Assembly (NCBI RefSeq): GCF_024172705.1
Contig: NZ_CP092900.1
Coordinates: forward strand, 310,001-374,000
Length of the DNA: 64,000 bases
Source of the DNA: Candidatus Comchoanobacter bicostacola
Lineage (GTDB): Bacteria > Pseudomonadota > Gammaproteobacteria > Comchoanobacterales > Comchoanobacteraceae
Reading direction: 5' to 3'
The translations under genes were made by a program, and so were the position numbers. A model generated the notes under the pieces. It was not told where the DNA came from. It made no database searches and saw only the letters and a list, made by a program, of their open reading frames with translations. This document shows, one piece after another, positions 9,567 to 18,514 of this stretch; within the stretch, counting starts at the first letter, position 1; each line of letters starts with the position of its first letter.

Positions 9567-10827
9567 GGAACCTTCCTGAAGTCTGATAAAAGTCATCAAT
9601 AGCATTGGCATATTCTGCCTGGAGTTCGAGGGTTGAATTGTATTGATCTCTAAGTTCTATAGTCGCTCTAACTAACTCTGAGTTAGAAATTTGGCCGTAT
9701 TTAAATTGGGTGTGCGCAGCTTGAAGATTACTTTGTGCCAGTTGTAGTTCTTCTGCGGAGAGTTTGAGTTTTTCATTTAATAGCAATGTTTGGAAGTATT
9801 GTTTGTCGAGTTGTGCAGTGTGGAGATGCTTGGCTTGTTGTGCTTTAATTTGCTGCTGTTGTTTCGTTAAGGGGTAGACTTTTCGATGGTGTTGATCGGA
9901 TGCTGTTTGGGGGGTGAGAACAAAGTTTAGTCCAATGCTGTACTTCCCGGTGTGGTCTATCGATCCTTCAAGCATTAATTCCGGAGTATTCCGATCAGGA
10001 ACAGATTCTAAAAAGTTTTTTTCATGGACAAGGTTTGCTTGTTGCCATGGGAGGTAGTTCTCGAGTGGAATAATCATATGCTCAGGTTGATGAAAGTGTA
10101 TCGTTTCATCCAGCTCAATAGGTTGGTGGTAGGGGATACCCATTGTTTCTTTTAATTGATTCATTTGGCTATTGAGTGTGTATTCAGCCTCCCAATCTTT
10201 TAATGCTTCTTTTTGTATGTTATTGAGTACTTTTTTGTGCTCATACTCTGAGATAACTCCATGTGTTAATTGGGATTGTGCTATTTGAGACTGTTCTCGT
10301 AATAGTTGAACGGTCAAGGTTTGTACTTGGTGCTTTAGATGAGAAACAACACAGGCTCGATAACTTTTGAGGGTAGATAAAATGATTTTTTCAGAGTTTG
10401 ATGTGTAGTCAAGTACTCTGATCTGTTTGTTTAGCGTTTTTAGATGCTGTTGTGTGGCTGTTTCTTGATGGGTTAGCGGAATGGATGCTTTTAGTTGATA
10501 GGATATAGTCTCAATTTCATTGTTGAAAATGTTTGTACTGATATCAGCATCTATTTTTAATCTTTTGAAGGGAGACCATGCTATTTTAGAAGATAAGTCA
10601 TGCTTGTTGCTGAGTGGGTCTGAGTGATTTTTAATATCAATGATTTGTGGTTTGTTTTTAAAAATGTTAGCAGTATTTTCTTTTTTTTCTTCTAGGTTTA
10701 AACTCAGGACATCTGCATTAAGTGCTTGAACATGTTGTAGCATGTCTTGAAGTGAAATAGGTATCGCTGATGATAGTGTCATGCAGCTAAATAGGTATAG
10801 AATGCTGTTCTTTTTTATACTTTCCAT
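9532..10827 (-). CDS. TolC-like outer-membrane efflux protein
   Basis: The 431-residue protein starts with a short signal peptide (residues about 8-22, ending near SSAIP). It is dominated by long amphipathic helices in two repeats. The segments LRATIELRDQYNSTLELQAEY near the C-terminus and EYEHKKVLNNI in the middle fit the OEP/TolC repeat pattern (leucine/glutamine-rich helices with N-S-x-L-V-R-A). Length and gene context (upstream of adaptor, ATPase and permease) support an outer-membrane exit duct dedicated to this exporter. The start lies 13 bp inside the ubiB 3' end. Similarity is structural rather than by strong motifs, so the family call is moderately sure. Confidence 0.75.
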   Translation of the reverse strand: MESIKKNSILYLFSCMTLSSAIPISLQDMLQHVQALNADVLSLNLEEKKENTANIFKNKPQIIDIKNHSDPLSNKHDLSSKIAWSPFKRLKIDADISTNIFNNEIETISYQLKASIPLTHQETATQQHLKTLNKQIRVLDYTSNSEKIILSTLKSYRACVVSHLKHQVQTLTVQLLREQSQIAQSQLTHGVISEYEHKKVLNNIQKEALKDWEAEYTLNSQMNQLKETMGIPYHQPIELDETIHFHQPEHMIIPLENYLPWQQANLVHEKNFLESVPDRNTPELMLEGSIDHTGKYSIGLNFVLTPQTASDQHHRKVYPLTKQQQQIKAQQAKHLHTAQLDKQYFQTLLLNEKLKLSAEELQLAQSNLQAAHTQFKYGQISNSELVRATIELRDQYNSTLELQAEYANAIDDFYQTSGRFHEIINYITATR

Positions 10828-12356
10828 TGTCTCAGTAATATCATAATGATAATTGTGTGAGTAATTATATAAGCGCCTATAGGAATTGTCAATTGGGTAG
10901 TAAGGCTAAGCGTACAGCCCACTGTAACCCCGAGGATGAATAGGCTTGAGGATCTTGTTTTCGTTGTTGCAGGGGGTTTTTGTTTTAAATGAGCATGCAG
11001 CAAGCGGGGTATTTCTGGTGATTGAGAAAAAATTCGAGGGAGTTCATGCTTCATGTGGTGCCAGCCAGATTGGATGCTGACGCGCTTTTTCATAAAGGAT
11101 TTAATATAAGGGGCTGCTGCTTGCCATATGTTTAGCTCTGGATAGAGCTTGCGACTAATGGATTCAGTGTGGAATAGTGTTTTTTGTAGCATTAATAATT
11201 GTGGCTGAATATTTAAATCAAACTTTTTACAGGTTGTTATAATCTCGTGCATTAAATGCGCGATTGAAATTTCTTGTAGTGGGAGTGTAAGTAAAGGTTC
11301 ACAGACGCCTCTTAGTGCATGCTCTAATTGAATAATGTTCGCATTAGGGCTGACCCACTGTGCATCAACATGGAGTTGTGCTATTCGAGTATAGTCTCTA
11401 TGATAAAATGCTAAAAAACACTCTGCTAGGTAATATTGGTCGTTAGGTGATAGAATTCCGATGATTCCAAAGTCTATTAATATATATTTGGGCTTGTTCG
11501 GGTTAGTGGTATCAAAGAATAAGTTGCCAGGATGCATGTCAGCATGAAAGAAGCGGTGCTCAAATACTTGTTCGAATAGGAGTTGGATACCCGTGTAGGC
11601 AAGTTCTTTTTTACAGACTTCAGGGTTAGATAATACATCAGCTAGCTTAGAGGCTTTTATATGTTCAAGTACGATGATGTTTGTAGCGGAGTACTGCCAA
11701 TAAACATAAGGAATGTAGATTCGTTCATCCTGGCTGAAATTATGACGCATTTGAGAATAGTGGCTGGCTTCTTGGTAAAGATTAAGCTCGTGCATGAGTG
11801 TGAGTTCGTATTCATGAAGTAGCGTTTTAGCAATAGCTTTGTGTTTGATAAATCTGCATAAGAAGTTGAGTAATTTAAGATCTCGTTTAATTTCTTTTTT
11901 GATGTTGGGTTTTAAAACTTTTATTACAACTGATTTACCATTATTAAGTTGTGCTGCATGGGCTTGTGCTATTGATGCGGAGCCAATGGGTATGGGGTTA
12001 ATTTGGCTAAAAACCTGGTCAATGCTTTTATTAAGTGCACTTTCTATTTGTGTTTGTATGGCCTGAAAATCTGCAGGTGGTGTCTTATCTTGTAATTGAG
12101 TCAGTGTGTTTGTGATATCATCTGGAAAAAGGTCCTGCCGTATGGAGACTAATTGCCCAAGTTTAACAAATAAGGGGCCAAGCTGAATACATGCGTGAAA
12201 GCAACGCACATCTCGTGTCATTGTTTTAATCTCTTTAGGGACCAACCAGTGTGTAAAATATGAGAGACGTAGAATCTTAGGAAATATTAACTGGTCAATT
12301 TCATAGGTGTAGAGGATAGATAAAATTCTTAGTGTTCGTGTAATGTTTTGGATCAT
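10815..12356 (-). CDS. ubiB: ubiquinone biosynthesis regulatory kinase-like protein UbiB
   Basis: UbiB is an atypical ABC1/ADCK-family ATPase needed for ubiquinone synthesis. The family-specific KxGQ motif is present in FVKLGQ-x-x-SxRxDLFP (about residues 64-78). The alanine-rich nucleotide loop reads GSASIAQAHAA (about 128-138). The kinase-like HxDxHPGN (HADMHPGN) and DFG (IDFGIIG) motifs follow. Two C-terminal membrane helices end the protein, as in E. coli UbiB. The length of 513 aa is slightly short of the usual 540-550. It follows ubiE and ubiJ by 6 bp or less, the conserved ubiEJB order of gammaproteobacteria. Confidence 0.95.
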   Translation of the reverse strand: MIQNITRTLRILSILYTYEIDQLIFPKILRLSYFTHWLVPKEIKTMTRDVRCFHACIQLGPLFVKLGQLVSIRQDLFPDDITNTLTQLQDKTPPADFQAIQTQIESALNKSIDQVFSQINPIPIGSASIAQAHAAQLNNGKSVVIKVLKPNIKKEIKRDLKLLNFLCRFIKHKAIAKTLLHEYELTLMHELNLYQEASHYSQMRHNFSQDERIYIPYVYWQYSATNIIVLEHIKASKLADVLSNPEVCKKELAYTGIQLLFEQVFEHRFFHADMHPGNLFFDTTNPNKPKYILIDFGIIGILSPNDQYYLAECFLAFYHRDYTRIAQLHVDAQWVSPNANIIQLEHALRGVCEPLLTLPLQEISIAHLMHEIITTCKKFDLNIQPQLLMLQKTLFHTESISRKLYPELNIWQAAAPYIKSFMKKRVSIQSGWHHMKHELPRIFSQSPEIPRLLHAHLKQKPPATTKTRSSSLFILGVTVGCTLSLTTQLTIPIGAYIITHTIIIMILLRQWKV

Positions 12357-12362
12357 AGTCGG

Positions 12363-12869
12363 TTAGTTCTGCTTATTTATCTGTTTGATTTTATGGTGTA
12401 GTTGCATTATTTCTTCATGCTGATTATTGTGCTCACGATGTGTGACAGCAAGTTGATGTTCATCCAAATAGTGACGGGTTCGATGATATCCTTCTTGTTG
12501 AACCCCAGAGCAGCTTTTTTTAAGGAACGACTTGAGTAATTGTCCACTGCTAAAAATCGTATGGGGTAAGTAACTGGCTAGCAGGTCTTCCCAAAGTATC
12601 GGGGTTGATTTAATGAGCTTTTTAATATCAATGGCCAATCCAGCATCTCCTGAAAATTTTATTTTTGGTAATAATTTAGGTTTTTTGCTTAATAAGTCGA
12701 GGGTAAGTGTTAATGAAGGAGATGGGTGGTATGCAATACATTGTAAACCCTTAGAGCAAATCACTACATGTTGTGTAAGAGAACTTGGCGTGGTTGAAAT
12801 ATAGAGAGTCTTTCCTTCGTGTTTTTCGAGAAAGGATAATATTTCAGGATGATGGGGTAGAATAAACAT
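12363..12869 (-). CDS. ubiJ: ubiquinone biosynthesis accessory factor UbiJ (SCP2 domain)
   Basis: UbiJ binds ubiquinone intermediates through an SCP2 lipid-binding fold and scaffolds the soluble Ubi complex with UbiK. The 168-residue protein is weakly conserved, but it has the SCP2-like beta-rich N-terminal half with the KFSGDAGLAIDIKKL segment (about residues 72-86). A helical region follows, then a C-terminal coiled coil, as in UbiJ. The position exactly between ubiE (2 bp away) and ubiB (6 bp away) is decisive for the call. It is somewhat shorter than E. coli UbiJ (about 201 aa). Confidence 0.85.
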   Translation of the reverse strand: MFILPHHPEILSFLEKHEGKTLYISTTPSSLTQHVVICSKGLQCIAYHPSPSLTLTLDLLSKKPKLLPKIKFSGDAGLAIDIKKLIKSTPILWEDLLASYLPHTIFSSGQLLKSFLKKSCSGVQQEGYHRTRHYLDEHQLAVTHREHNNQHEEIMQLHHKIKQINKQN

Positions 12870-12871
12870 AG

Positions 12872-13594
12872 TTAGGTATATTTGTATGCTTCAAAGATGC
12901 CTACGATACCGAAACTTAAAGATTGATAAGATATCGACTCAAATCCACAGGAGCTAAGAAGCGCCATGCGTTCATCGGGTGAAGGTTCCTGTTGTATAGA
13001 GTCTGATAGATAGGTATAGCTCTCTGCATCGTTTGCAACCATACGACCTATTTTAGGAAGCATAATGTTTAAGTATTTTTGGTATGTATATTCAACGGAA
13101 GAAGCTGAAGGTGGGTTAAATTCAAGGATGACAATTTTCCCAGTGGTTGTTAAGTTTTGATAAATACGCTGTAGAGCCTGCATGGGGTTTGAGAAATTTC
13201 TAATGCCAAAACAGATGATGGCACGATTAGGTTGGGGGTCCAGTGTAGGTAAAGATTCTCCTGGGGTGCATAAGTATGACACCCGTGGGTCATTTATCCT
13301 TTTTTTACACTCATCAAGCATTGCTGTGCATGGGTCAGCACAGAGAATGCTGCCTGCTGTAGAGATAAGGGGTAAAATAAGCTCACTAGCATCACCAGTG
13401 CCGCATGCTAGATCTAAGATATGATCTCCTGGGCTCGGGTCAAGTGCAATGACTGCATTTTTTCGCCATAGGTGGTGTGACCCTAGTGACATGCAGTTGT
13501 TCATCAATCGGTAGTAACTGGATACATTGGAGAAGATGTTATTTACATACTTAGTTTTTTTTGTATTGTCATCAAGTAGATCAATGTCTGTCAT
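12872..13594 (-). CDS. ubiE: ubiquinone/menaquinone C-methyltransferase UbiE
   Basis: UbiE is an S-adenosylmethionine-dependent C-methyltransferase that methylates the benzoquinol ring in ubiquinone synthesis. The SAM-binding motif I reads ILDLACGTGDAS (about residues 57-68). The family signature near the C-terminus is clear: ILEFNPP, then VANDAESYTYL and the glycine/tyrosine-rich GIVGIFEAYKY end. The length of 240 aa fits the family (about 250). Its start overlaps the stop of the upstream membrane-protein gene by 4 bp, which puts it second in the long minus-strand operon. Confidence 0.96.
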   Translation of the reverse strand: MTDIDLLDDNTKKTKYVNNIFSNVSSYYRLMNNCMSLGSHHLWRKNAVIALDPSPGDHILDLACGTGDASELILPLISTAGSILCADPCTAMLDECKKRINDPRVSYLCTPGESLPTLDPQPNRAIICFGIRNFSNPMQALQRIYQNLTTTGKIVILEFNPPSASSVEYTYQKYLNIMLPKIGRMVANDAESYTYLSDSIQQEPSPDERMALLSSCGFESISYQSLSFGIVGIFEAYKYT

Positions 13595-15255
13595 ATAATT
13601 TTTGCTTCCTTAATGTCTTTAGATACGGATTCAGTAGACGGTTTAAATAAACCAGTGAGTGCATTATAGTTTGCGGCACACGTTAGTAACCCGTATGTAC
13701 TATTGGGAACAACTTTAAATCTACCAAATTTGGACCATATGGGTGAATAGATAGAGCCAGGGATTACTGTAAATATGGTTGCGGCTGCTGTATTAAATAC
13801 GGCAGATATTCCAAAGAGTATCTTAGCTAATGGGTGGGTATTTGTATTTGTACCGTAGTGTTTATATGCATGGTATGTGAGTGTAACACATAGAGAAACT
13901 ACCAAGTATTGAGTTAAGCTTTGCAGTGTTAGTGCAAGAGCTAGAGAAGTAAGCAATAACTTACCTATGCAAAGTATAGCCATGAGGGTTGTAAACATGA
14001 GCAAGCTAACTTTGAAACTTGGGTGTTTTGTTATTTGTGAGAGCTTCTTTTGTAAATTATTACTGCCAAATGACATTAATGTATATGTGTGGTCGTAACA
14101 GGCAATAAATGCAGCAAAGCCAGCTAGTATACATATCAATGGAGCTGAAAATGGGTGGGTGATCAGGGTAAATAGCGTTTTTAAGGTTATGCTGGTTAGT
14201 TTCGCATTAATTAGTAGGTAAAGCATTTGAGTAAAGGCTGTTACAGATAAGAACTGTCCAATTGATATGCCAAATGTAACAATTGCATTTAATTTCTTTT
14301 GAGTATGACTATGCAGCCTCAGGATAGACTTTTTATGTGATTGAAAAGCTGATTGGGTAATGTATTGTTTTGTTTTAGCGCTTCTAGCTTGAGCTAGTCT
14401 TTTTTCATATAAAGATGCAGGAATGTCTGTTTTTTGTGCACAGAAATAACCGGATGCAAATACATAAGCCGCTGCTAATATTTGCAGAGGTAGATTAGGG
14501 AGGAGCATAATAAGGGGTACTGCTTGATTAGTTAAGCCCATTCCATTCGCTAAAACGTATATCAGTGCTGATATTTTGTTGAGTAGTGATTTAATCAAGT
14601 TTTTAGCTTTAGAGGGCTTTAGAGGAAGAGCTGCTTTAATTTCTTCTTGCAAGATTTGTGTATTAATATTTACGGTTTCTATGGAAGATCGTTCTGTTAC
14701 GGTGGATTTAATTTTTCCTTCTACGGATTTGAGTAGAGCTTGGCACGCCGATGCATATTTGTTGAGCTGGTTTTGAGGTTGATGTAGGATTTTTTTCAAA
14801 AATGAGTTGTGGATTGCACGATATACGATGGCTTTGAAACCTGACTTCGCTCGTATGGCTTTGTCTGCAATAGAGAATCGCTCCATCTGTTCGGTGGTTG
14901 TTTTTATTTCTTGGGTTAATGTTTGTATAACACTATCGCGTAATTTGATTTTATCACTTGCATTGCTTGCATGGCTTTGCGCATTATCTATAAGCGTTTC
15001 AACTGTTTCGTTACGACGCTCATTCTCACTACGATAAGGGGCTTTAACTTTCTTGATTGCATTTTTTATTGTTGGGAAGTGATAGATTGTCCAGCAGAAT
15101 GTATTGATTAATGCTAAAGCTATAAATAAAGGCTTTAGGAGCAGAACAGGAGCAAAAGGAAAAAGAGCTTTAGCTAGATTATATAGTGGTATCGCGCATA
15201 GTGATGATATAATGCTGTTAGTAACAGCAAGTAATAATCCGACTCCATTTTCCAT
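13591..15255 (-). CDS. polytopic membrane protein of unknown function, first gene of the ubi operon
   Basis: I do not recognise this protein. The frame is open from 15276, but an AAAGGAGT ribosome-binding site sits 4 bp before the ATG at 15255, so I use that (554 aa). Two hydrophobic stretches near the N-terminus (about residues 4-25 and 34-55) are followed by a polar, coiled-coil-prone segment (about 65-215). At least six further membrane helices occupy the C-terminal two thirds. There is no catalytic motif. It overlaps ubiE by 4 bp and has a candidate promoter just upstream, so it leads the ubi-exporter-fad transcript. The architecture (paired helices plus coiled coil) resembles lineage-specific membrane proteins of intracellular bacteria, but that is inference only. 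Confidence 0.75.
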   Translation of the reverse strand: MENGVGLLLAVTNSIISSLCAIPLYNLAKALFPFAPVLLLKPLFIALALINTFCWTIYHFPTIKNAIKKVKAPYRSENERRNETVETLIDNAQSHASNASDKIKLRDSVIQTLTQEIKTTTEQMERFSIADKAIRAKSGFKAIVYRAIHNSFLKKILHQPQNQLNKYASACQALLKSVEGKIKSTVTERSSIETVNINTQILQEEIKAALPLKPSKAKNLIKSLLNKISALIYVLANGMGLTNQAVPLIMLLPNLPLQILAAAYVFASGYFCAQKTDIPASLYEKRLAQARSAKTKQYITQSAFQSHKKSILRLHSHTQKKLNAIVTFGISIGQFLSVTAFTQMLYLLINAKLTSITLKTLFTLITHPFSAPLICILAGFAAFIACYDHTYTLMSFGSNNLQKKLSQITKHPSFKVSLLMFTTLMAILCIGKLLLTSLALALTLQSLTQYLVVSLCVTLTYHAYKHYGTNTNTHPLAKILFGISAVFNTAAATIFTVIPGSIYSPIWSKFGRFKVVPNSTYGLLTCAANYNALTGLFKPSTESVSKDIKEAKII

Positions 15256-15287
15256 AGCAACTCCTTTAGTAATCATTCGTCATCTCT

Positions 15288-15316
15288 ATACTAATGATTA
15301 AATGTTGCTCTTTCAA
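15288..15316 (-). promoter_or_regulatory. candidate promoter of the 11.6-kb ubi-exporter-fad operon
   Basis: On the minus strand TTGAAA (15311-15316) and TAGTAT (15288-15293) are separated by exactly 17 bp. They stand about 30 bp ahead of the chosen ATG at 15255, whose upstream AAAGGAGT site would fall in the leader. It is the only promoter-like element seen before this run of abutting genes. Confidence 0.55.
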
Positions 15317-15348
15317 TATTGTAGTTGACTGAAGTGTAACTTTTTTGT

Positions 15349-18300
15349 TTATTCATCGATTGGGATGATTGTAAATGACCCCTCAAGCTTACAGTCAATT
15401 AAGTGCTTTTGTATGGCATCGTAGTGATGCCATTTTAAACCCAGTACTTCTGTAAGTATCATGTCACCATGTTGTTCAAAGACTGTAAGTGTCTCTTTGT
15501 CGCCATTGATAATGATCTCAATTCTTTGGGCGACATTCAAGTCCAGGTCCTTCCGAGTCTTTTGAACCTGTGAAATAATTTCACGCGCATAACCTTCTTG
15601 GATTAAAGCTGGGTTCAAGCTAATATCAAGGATCGTGGTAATGCGTGCATTGGATAACCCATTAAATTCGGGTTTGCATGTACGATTAATGAGTAGTGCA
15701 TTGTCTGGTAGTGTAATACCCTCTATGGTAATAGAATCTTGTTGCTCTAAATTTTTAATTTCACCGGTGGTAAGTTTAAGGATTGCGTTTTTGACTTGAG
15801 GCATTTTAGGGCCCAGTGCTTTGCCTAAAATGGGTAAATTAGGTTTGGCTGAAAGTTCTACGAATGTAAACTCATCTTGTCTGAATGCAACATGTTTAAC
15901 ATTGAGTTCATCACAAATAAGTTGTTCAAATTGTTGGATTTCATTCAGTATTTTAGCATCATGGTGTACAACAGTTAACTCAGACAATGGGGTTTTTATC
16001 CTGATGTTAGCTTCAACACGCTTTGCACGTCCCATATTGAGGATTTCTTGTAACAAGGATACGGCTTCCTCTAGCTGGGGGCGCATGTATTTCTTAATGG
16101 GTTGTGGATATTCACATAAGTGAGCAGAAAGGTGAGTATCTATGTTTTGATAGGATTTAAGTGCTTGGAATACGTGCTCAGCCATGTAAGGGGTGAATGG
16201 TGTTAGGATCAATGCTATCTCATATAAAACGGTATACAGAACCTCATATGCGTCTTGTTTATCAGGTGTGTTATCATTCCCCCAGTATCGGCTGCGGTTC
16301 ATTCTAATGTAGGTGTTGGTTAACTCTTCAATAAATGATAATAGTTGAGGGGTAATTAAATAAAGTTTGTATTGCTCCATATTTTCATGAACCAATGCCT
16401 TTAAGGATTGAAGACGGGATAAGACCCATTGGTCTAGTGGCGTCAAATTGTTGAATTTTTCTTGTGCTTTCCATTGATCGATATCAGCATAAGTTTGGAA
16501 AAACTTAAGCGCGCTAAGCAGTGGTATCAAAGTGCTTCGACACATCTGTTTTACACCATCATCAGAAAAGCGCTGCTCTTCTCCTTTGACTAGGTTTGAA
16601 GATATTAGATAGAGCCTTAAAGCATCTGCTCCATAAATAGAAATGAGCTCATCGGGGGGTGTATAATTTCTAAGACGTTTTGACATCTTTTTGCCGTCTT
16701 CAGCCATGACGATGCCACTAACAATGACATTTTCAAATGCGGGTTTATCAAATAATACGGTCGATAAAACAGTTAATGTGTAAAACCAACCGCGGGTTTG
16801 ATCTAGTCCTTCAGCGATGGACTGGGCTGGGAAGCTAGCCTCAAATTGCTCTTTATTTTTAAAAGGGTAGTGCATTTTAGCATAGGGCATGGCGCCGGAC
16901 TCAAACCAGCAGTCAAGGACTTCAGGCACACGCTTGTAAACACCCGGCTCTCCAGGAATTGAAAATTCTATGGGGTCAACATGCTCTCTATGTAGGTCTG
17001 AAGGCCTTTGGTTGCTATGTTTTTGAAGGGAGTCTAAACTATCAATGCAAATGATGTTGCCGGTCTCATTGTTGATCCATAAGGGTATGGGGGTCCCCCA
17101 TACACGATTTCTAGATAAAGCCCAATCTTTAGCATTTGCGATCCATTTCCCGAATCGCCCATGTTTAATGTGCTCTGGAACCCAATTGATTTGCTCGTTA
17201 GATGCTACGAGTTTATCTTGTATAGAGGATACAGACATAAACCAGGAAGGAACAGCCATATAGATTAATGGTGTATCAGACCTTGGGCAGAATGGGTAGT
17301 TATGCTCAATAACATCTTGTTTAATCAATTGACCACGCTCTTTCAAATCTTTGATAATTGTTTTATCAGCTTCTTTAATGTATTGCCCGGAACACATAGG
17401 GAGCGAATCAGTATAAATACCTTGATGATTGATTGGGCAGATCATATTTTTTATGCCCTGTTGTACACAAGCTGCGTGATCATCTTCTCCAAAAGCAGGT
17501 GCTAAGTGGACAAACCCAGTACCAACTCCCGTTTCAACAAAGTCTCCAGAGATAATTGTGTGTTGTTTTTCATGAGGTTCAGCATCTAGATTGAATAAGG
17601 GTTGATAGCGCATGCCAATGAGCGACTGGCCTGCTTTTTCTTCAATAATTTCTATGTTTGTTTTGGCAAACAAAGCACTAATTTGTTCTTTGCATATCCA
17701 AAAAGGAGTTTCAAAGTCTGGGTGCTGAATAAGTGCATAGGTAAGTTCAGGGTTTACAGCAATTGCCTGGTTAGCGGGTAATGTCCATGGGGTTGTGGTC
17801 CAAATTGCAATGCCCGTATTGTCTTGGGTATGAACCAGCACGGTGATAGCAGGATCTTGTACCATTTGATAATTTGAGCCAGCTTCAAAGTTTGACAAAG
17901 GTGTTTGTAGGCTAGTAGAGAAGGGCATAACTTTTTTGCCTTGATAGATGAGCCCTTTATTCCATATCTGTGCAAAAGCCCACCAAACAGACTCCATATA
18001 CTCGGGGTCCATTGTTTTATAATCATTATCAAAGTCGATCCAACGACCCAGTCGATTGATCGTTGATTGCCACTCTTTTCTGTAGCGCATAACAATATCT
18101 CTACAGGCTTGGTTGTATCCAGATACCCCGAGTTTTTCAACTGCTTCATGGGCTTGCATATTTAGAGATTTATTGATTTCGTGTTCAATAGGAAGCCCAT
18201 GGCAATCCCAGCCTCCGCGTCGCTCAACATGGTATCCCATTTGGGCGAAATATCGCTGTACAGTGTCCTTAATTGTAAGGGTTAATAAGTGTCCGCAGTG

Positions 18301-18441
18301 TGGTAGCCCTGTTGCAAATGGAGGTCCATCATATAACATGTAGGGTTTATTGTTTTTGTTTTTTTTGATGCTAGCTTCAAATATACCGTTTTCTTTCCAG
18401 AAGCTACGTATACTTTCTTCATTAACTGGTGTTTGACTCAC
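15349..18441 (-). CDS. ileS: isoleucyl-tRNA synthetase, eukaryote-like type 2
   Basis: This 1030-residue class Ia synthetase charges tRNA-Ile. The N-terminal motif reads YDGPPFATGLPHCGH (HIGH variant HCGH at residues 48-51). The later block RLGRWIDFDNDYKTM and the KVMPFST stretch are hallmarks of the eukaryotic cytosolic/IleS2 clade. The usual gammaproteobacterial IleS1 instead reads GPPYANGDIHIGH. The KMSKS loop is KMSKR followed by LRNY (about residue 584), again as in the eukaryotic type, and the long C-terminal domain without the IleS1 zinc knuckle fits. Type 2 enzymes are known for low mupirocin sensitivity. lspA lies upstream on the same strand. The ATG/GTG region has AAGGGGAT as ribosome-binding site. 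Confidence 0.95.
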   Translation of the reverse strand: MSQTPVNEESIRSFWKENGIFEASIKKNKNNKPYMLYDGPPFATGLPHCGHLLTLTIKDTVQRYFAQMGYHVERRGGWDCHGLPIEHEINKSLNMQAHEAVEKLGVSGYNQACRDIVMRYRKEWQSTINRLGRWIDFDNDYKTMDPEYMESVWWAFAQIWNKGLIYQGKKVMPFSTSLQTPLSNFEAGSNYQMVQDPAITVLVHTQDNTGIAIWTTTPWTLPANQAIAVNPELTYALIQHPDFETPFWICKEQISALFAKTNIEIIEEKAGQSLIGMRYQPLFNLDAEPHEKQHTIISGDFVETGVGTGFVHLAPAFGEDDHAACVQQGIKNMICPINHQGIYTDSLPMCSGQYIKEADKTIIKDLKERGQLIKQDVIEHNYPFCPRSDTPLIYMAVPSWFMSVSSIQDKLVASNEQINWVPEHIKHGRFGKWIANAKDWALSRNRVWGTPIPLWINNETGNIICIDSLDSLQKHSNQRPSDLHREHVDPIEFSIPGEPGVYKRVPEVLDCWFESGAMPYAKMHYPFKNKEQFEASFPAQSIAEGLDQTRGWFYTLTVLSTVLFDKPAFENVIVSGIVMAEDGKKMSKRLRNYTPPDELISIYGADALRLYLISSNLVKGEEQRFSDDGVKQMCRSTLIPLLSALKFFQTYADIDQWKAQEKFNNLTPLDQWVLSRLQSLKALVHENMEQYKLYLITPQLLSFIEELTNTYIRMNRSRYWGNDNTPDKQDAYEVLYTVLYEIALILTPFTPYMAEHVFQALKSYQNIDTHLSAHLCEYPQPIKKYMRPQLEEAVSLLQEILNMGRAKRVEANIRIKTPLSELTVVHHDAKILNEIQQFEQLICDELNVKHVAFRQDEFTFVELSAKPNLPILGKALGPKMPQVKNAILKLTTGEIKNLEQQDSITIEGITLPDNALLINRTCKPEFNGLSNARITTILDISLNPALIQEGYAREIISQVQKTRKDLDLNVAQRIEIIINGDKETLTVFEQHGDMILTEVLGLKWHHYDAIQKHLIDCKLEGSFTIIPIDE

Positions 18442-18484
18442 GCTTATCCCCTTGCTATTTGTGTGATTGTAAACTGAAAATCCA

Positions 18485-18512
18485 ATAAATTCTAGTCTTG
18501 TCTAGAATTTAT
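18485..18512 (-). terminator. 11-bp perfect hairpin between lspA and ileS
   Basis: An 11-bp perfect inverted repeat (18485-18495 and 18502-18512, loop of 6) begins 3 bp after the lspA stop and ends about 44 bp before ileS. On the minus strand it is followed by an AT-rich stretch with short T runs, not a clean T tract. It could be a weak terminator or a processing/attenuation hairpin controlling read-through into ileS. Confidence 0.5.
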
Positions 18513-18514
18513 GG

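Noticed and set aside
8478-9611. Start of the adaptor gene at 9611
   Set aside because: This would overlap the TolC-like gene by 80 bp. The ATG at 9566 has AGGAAGG at ideal spacing.
17754-18149. A minus-strand frame of 131 codons within ileS
   Set aside because: It is an out-of-frame shadow in a strongly conserved synthetase gene.
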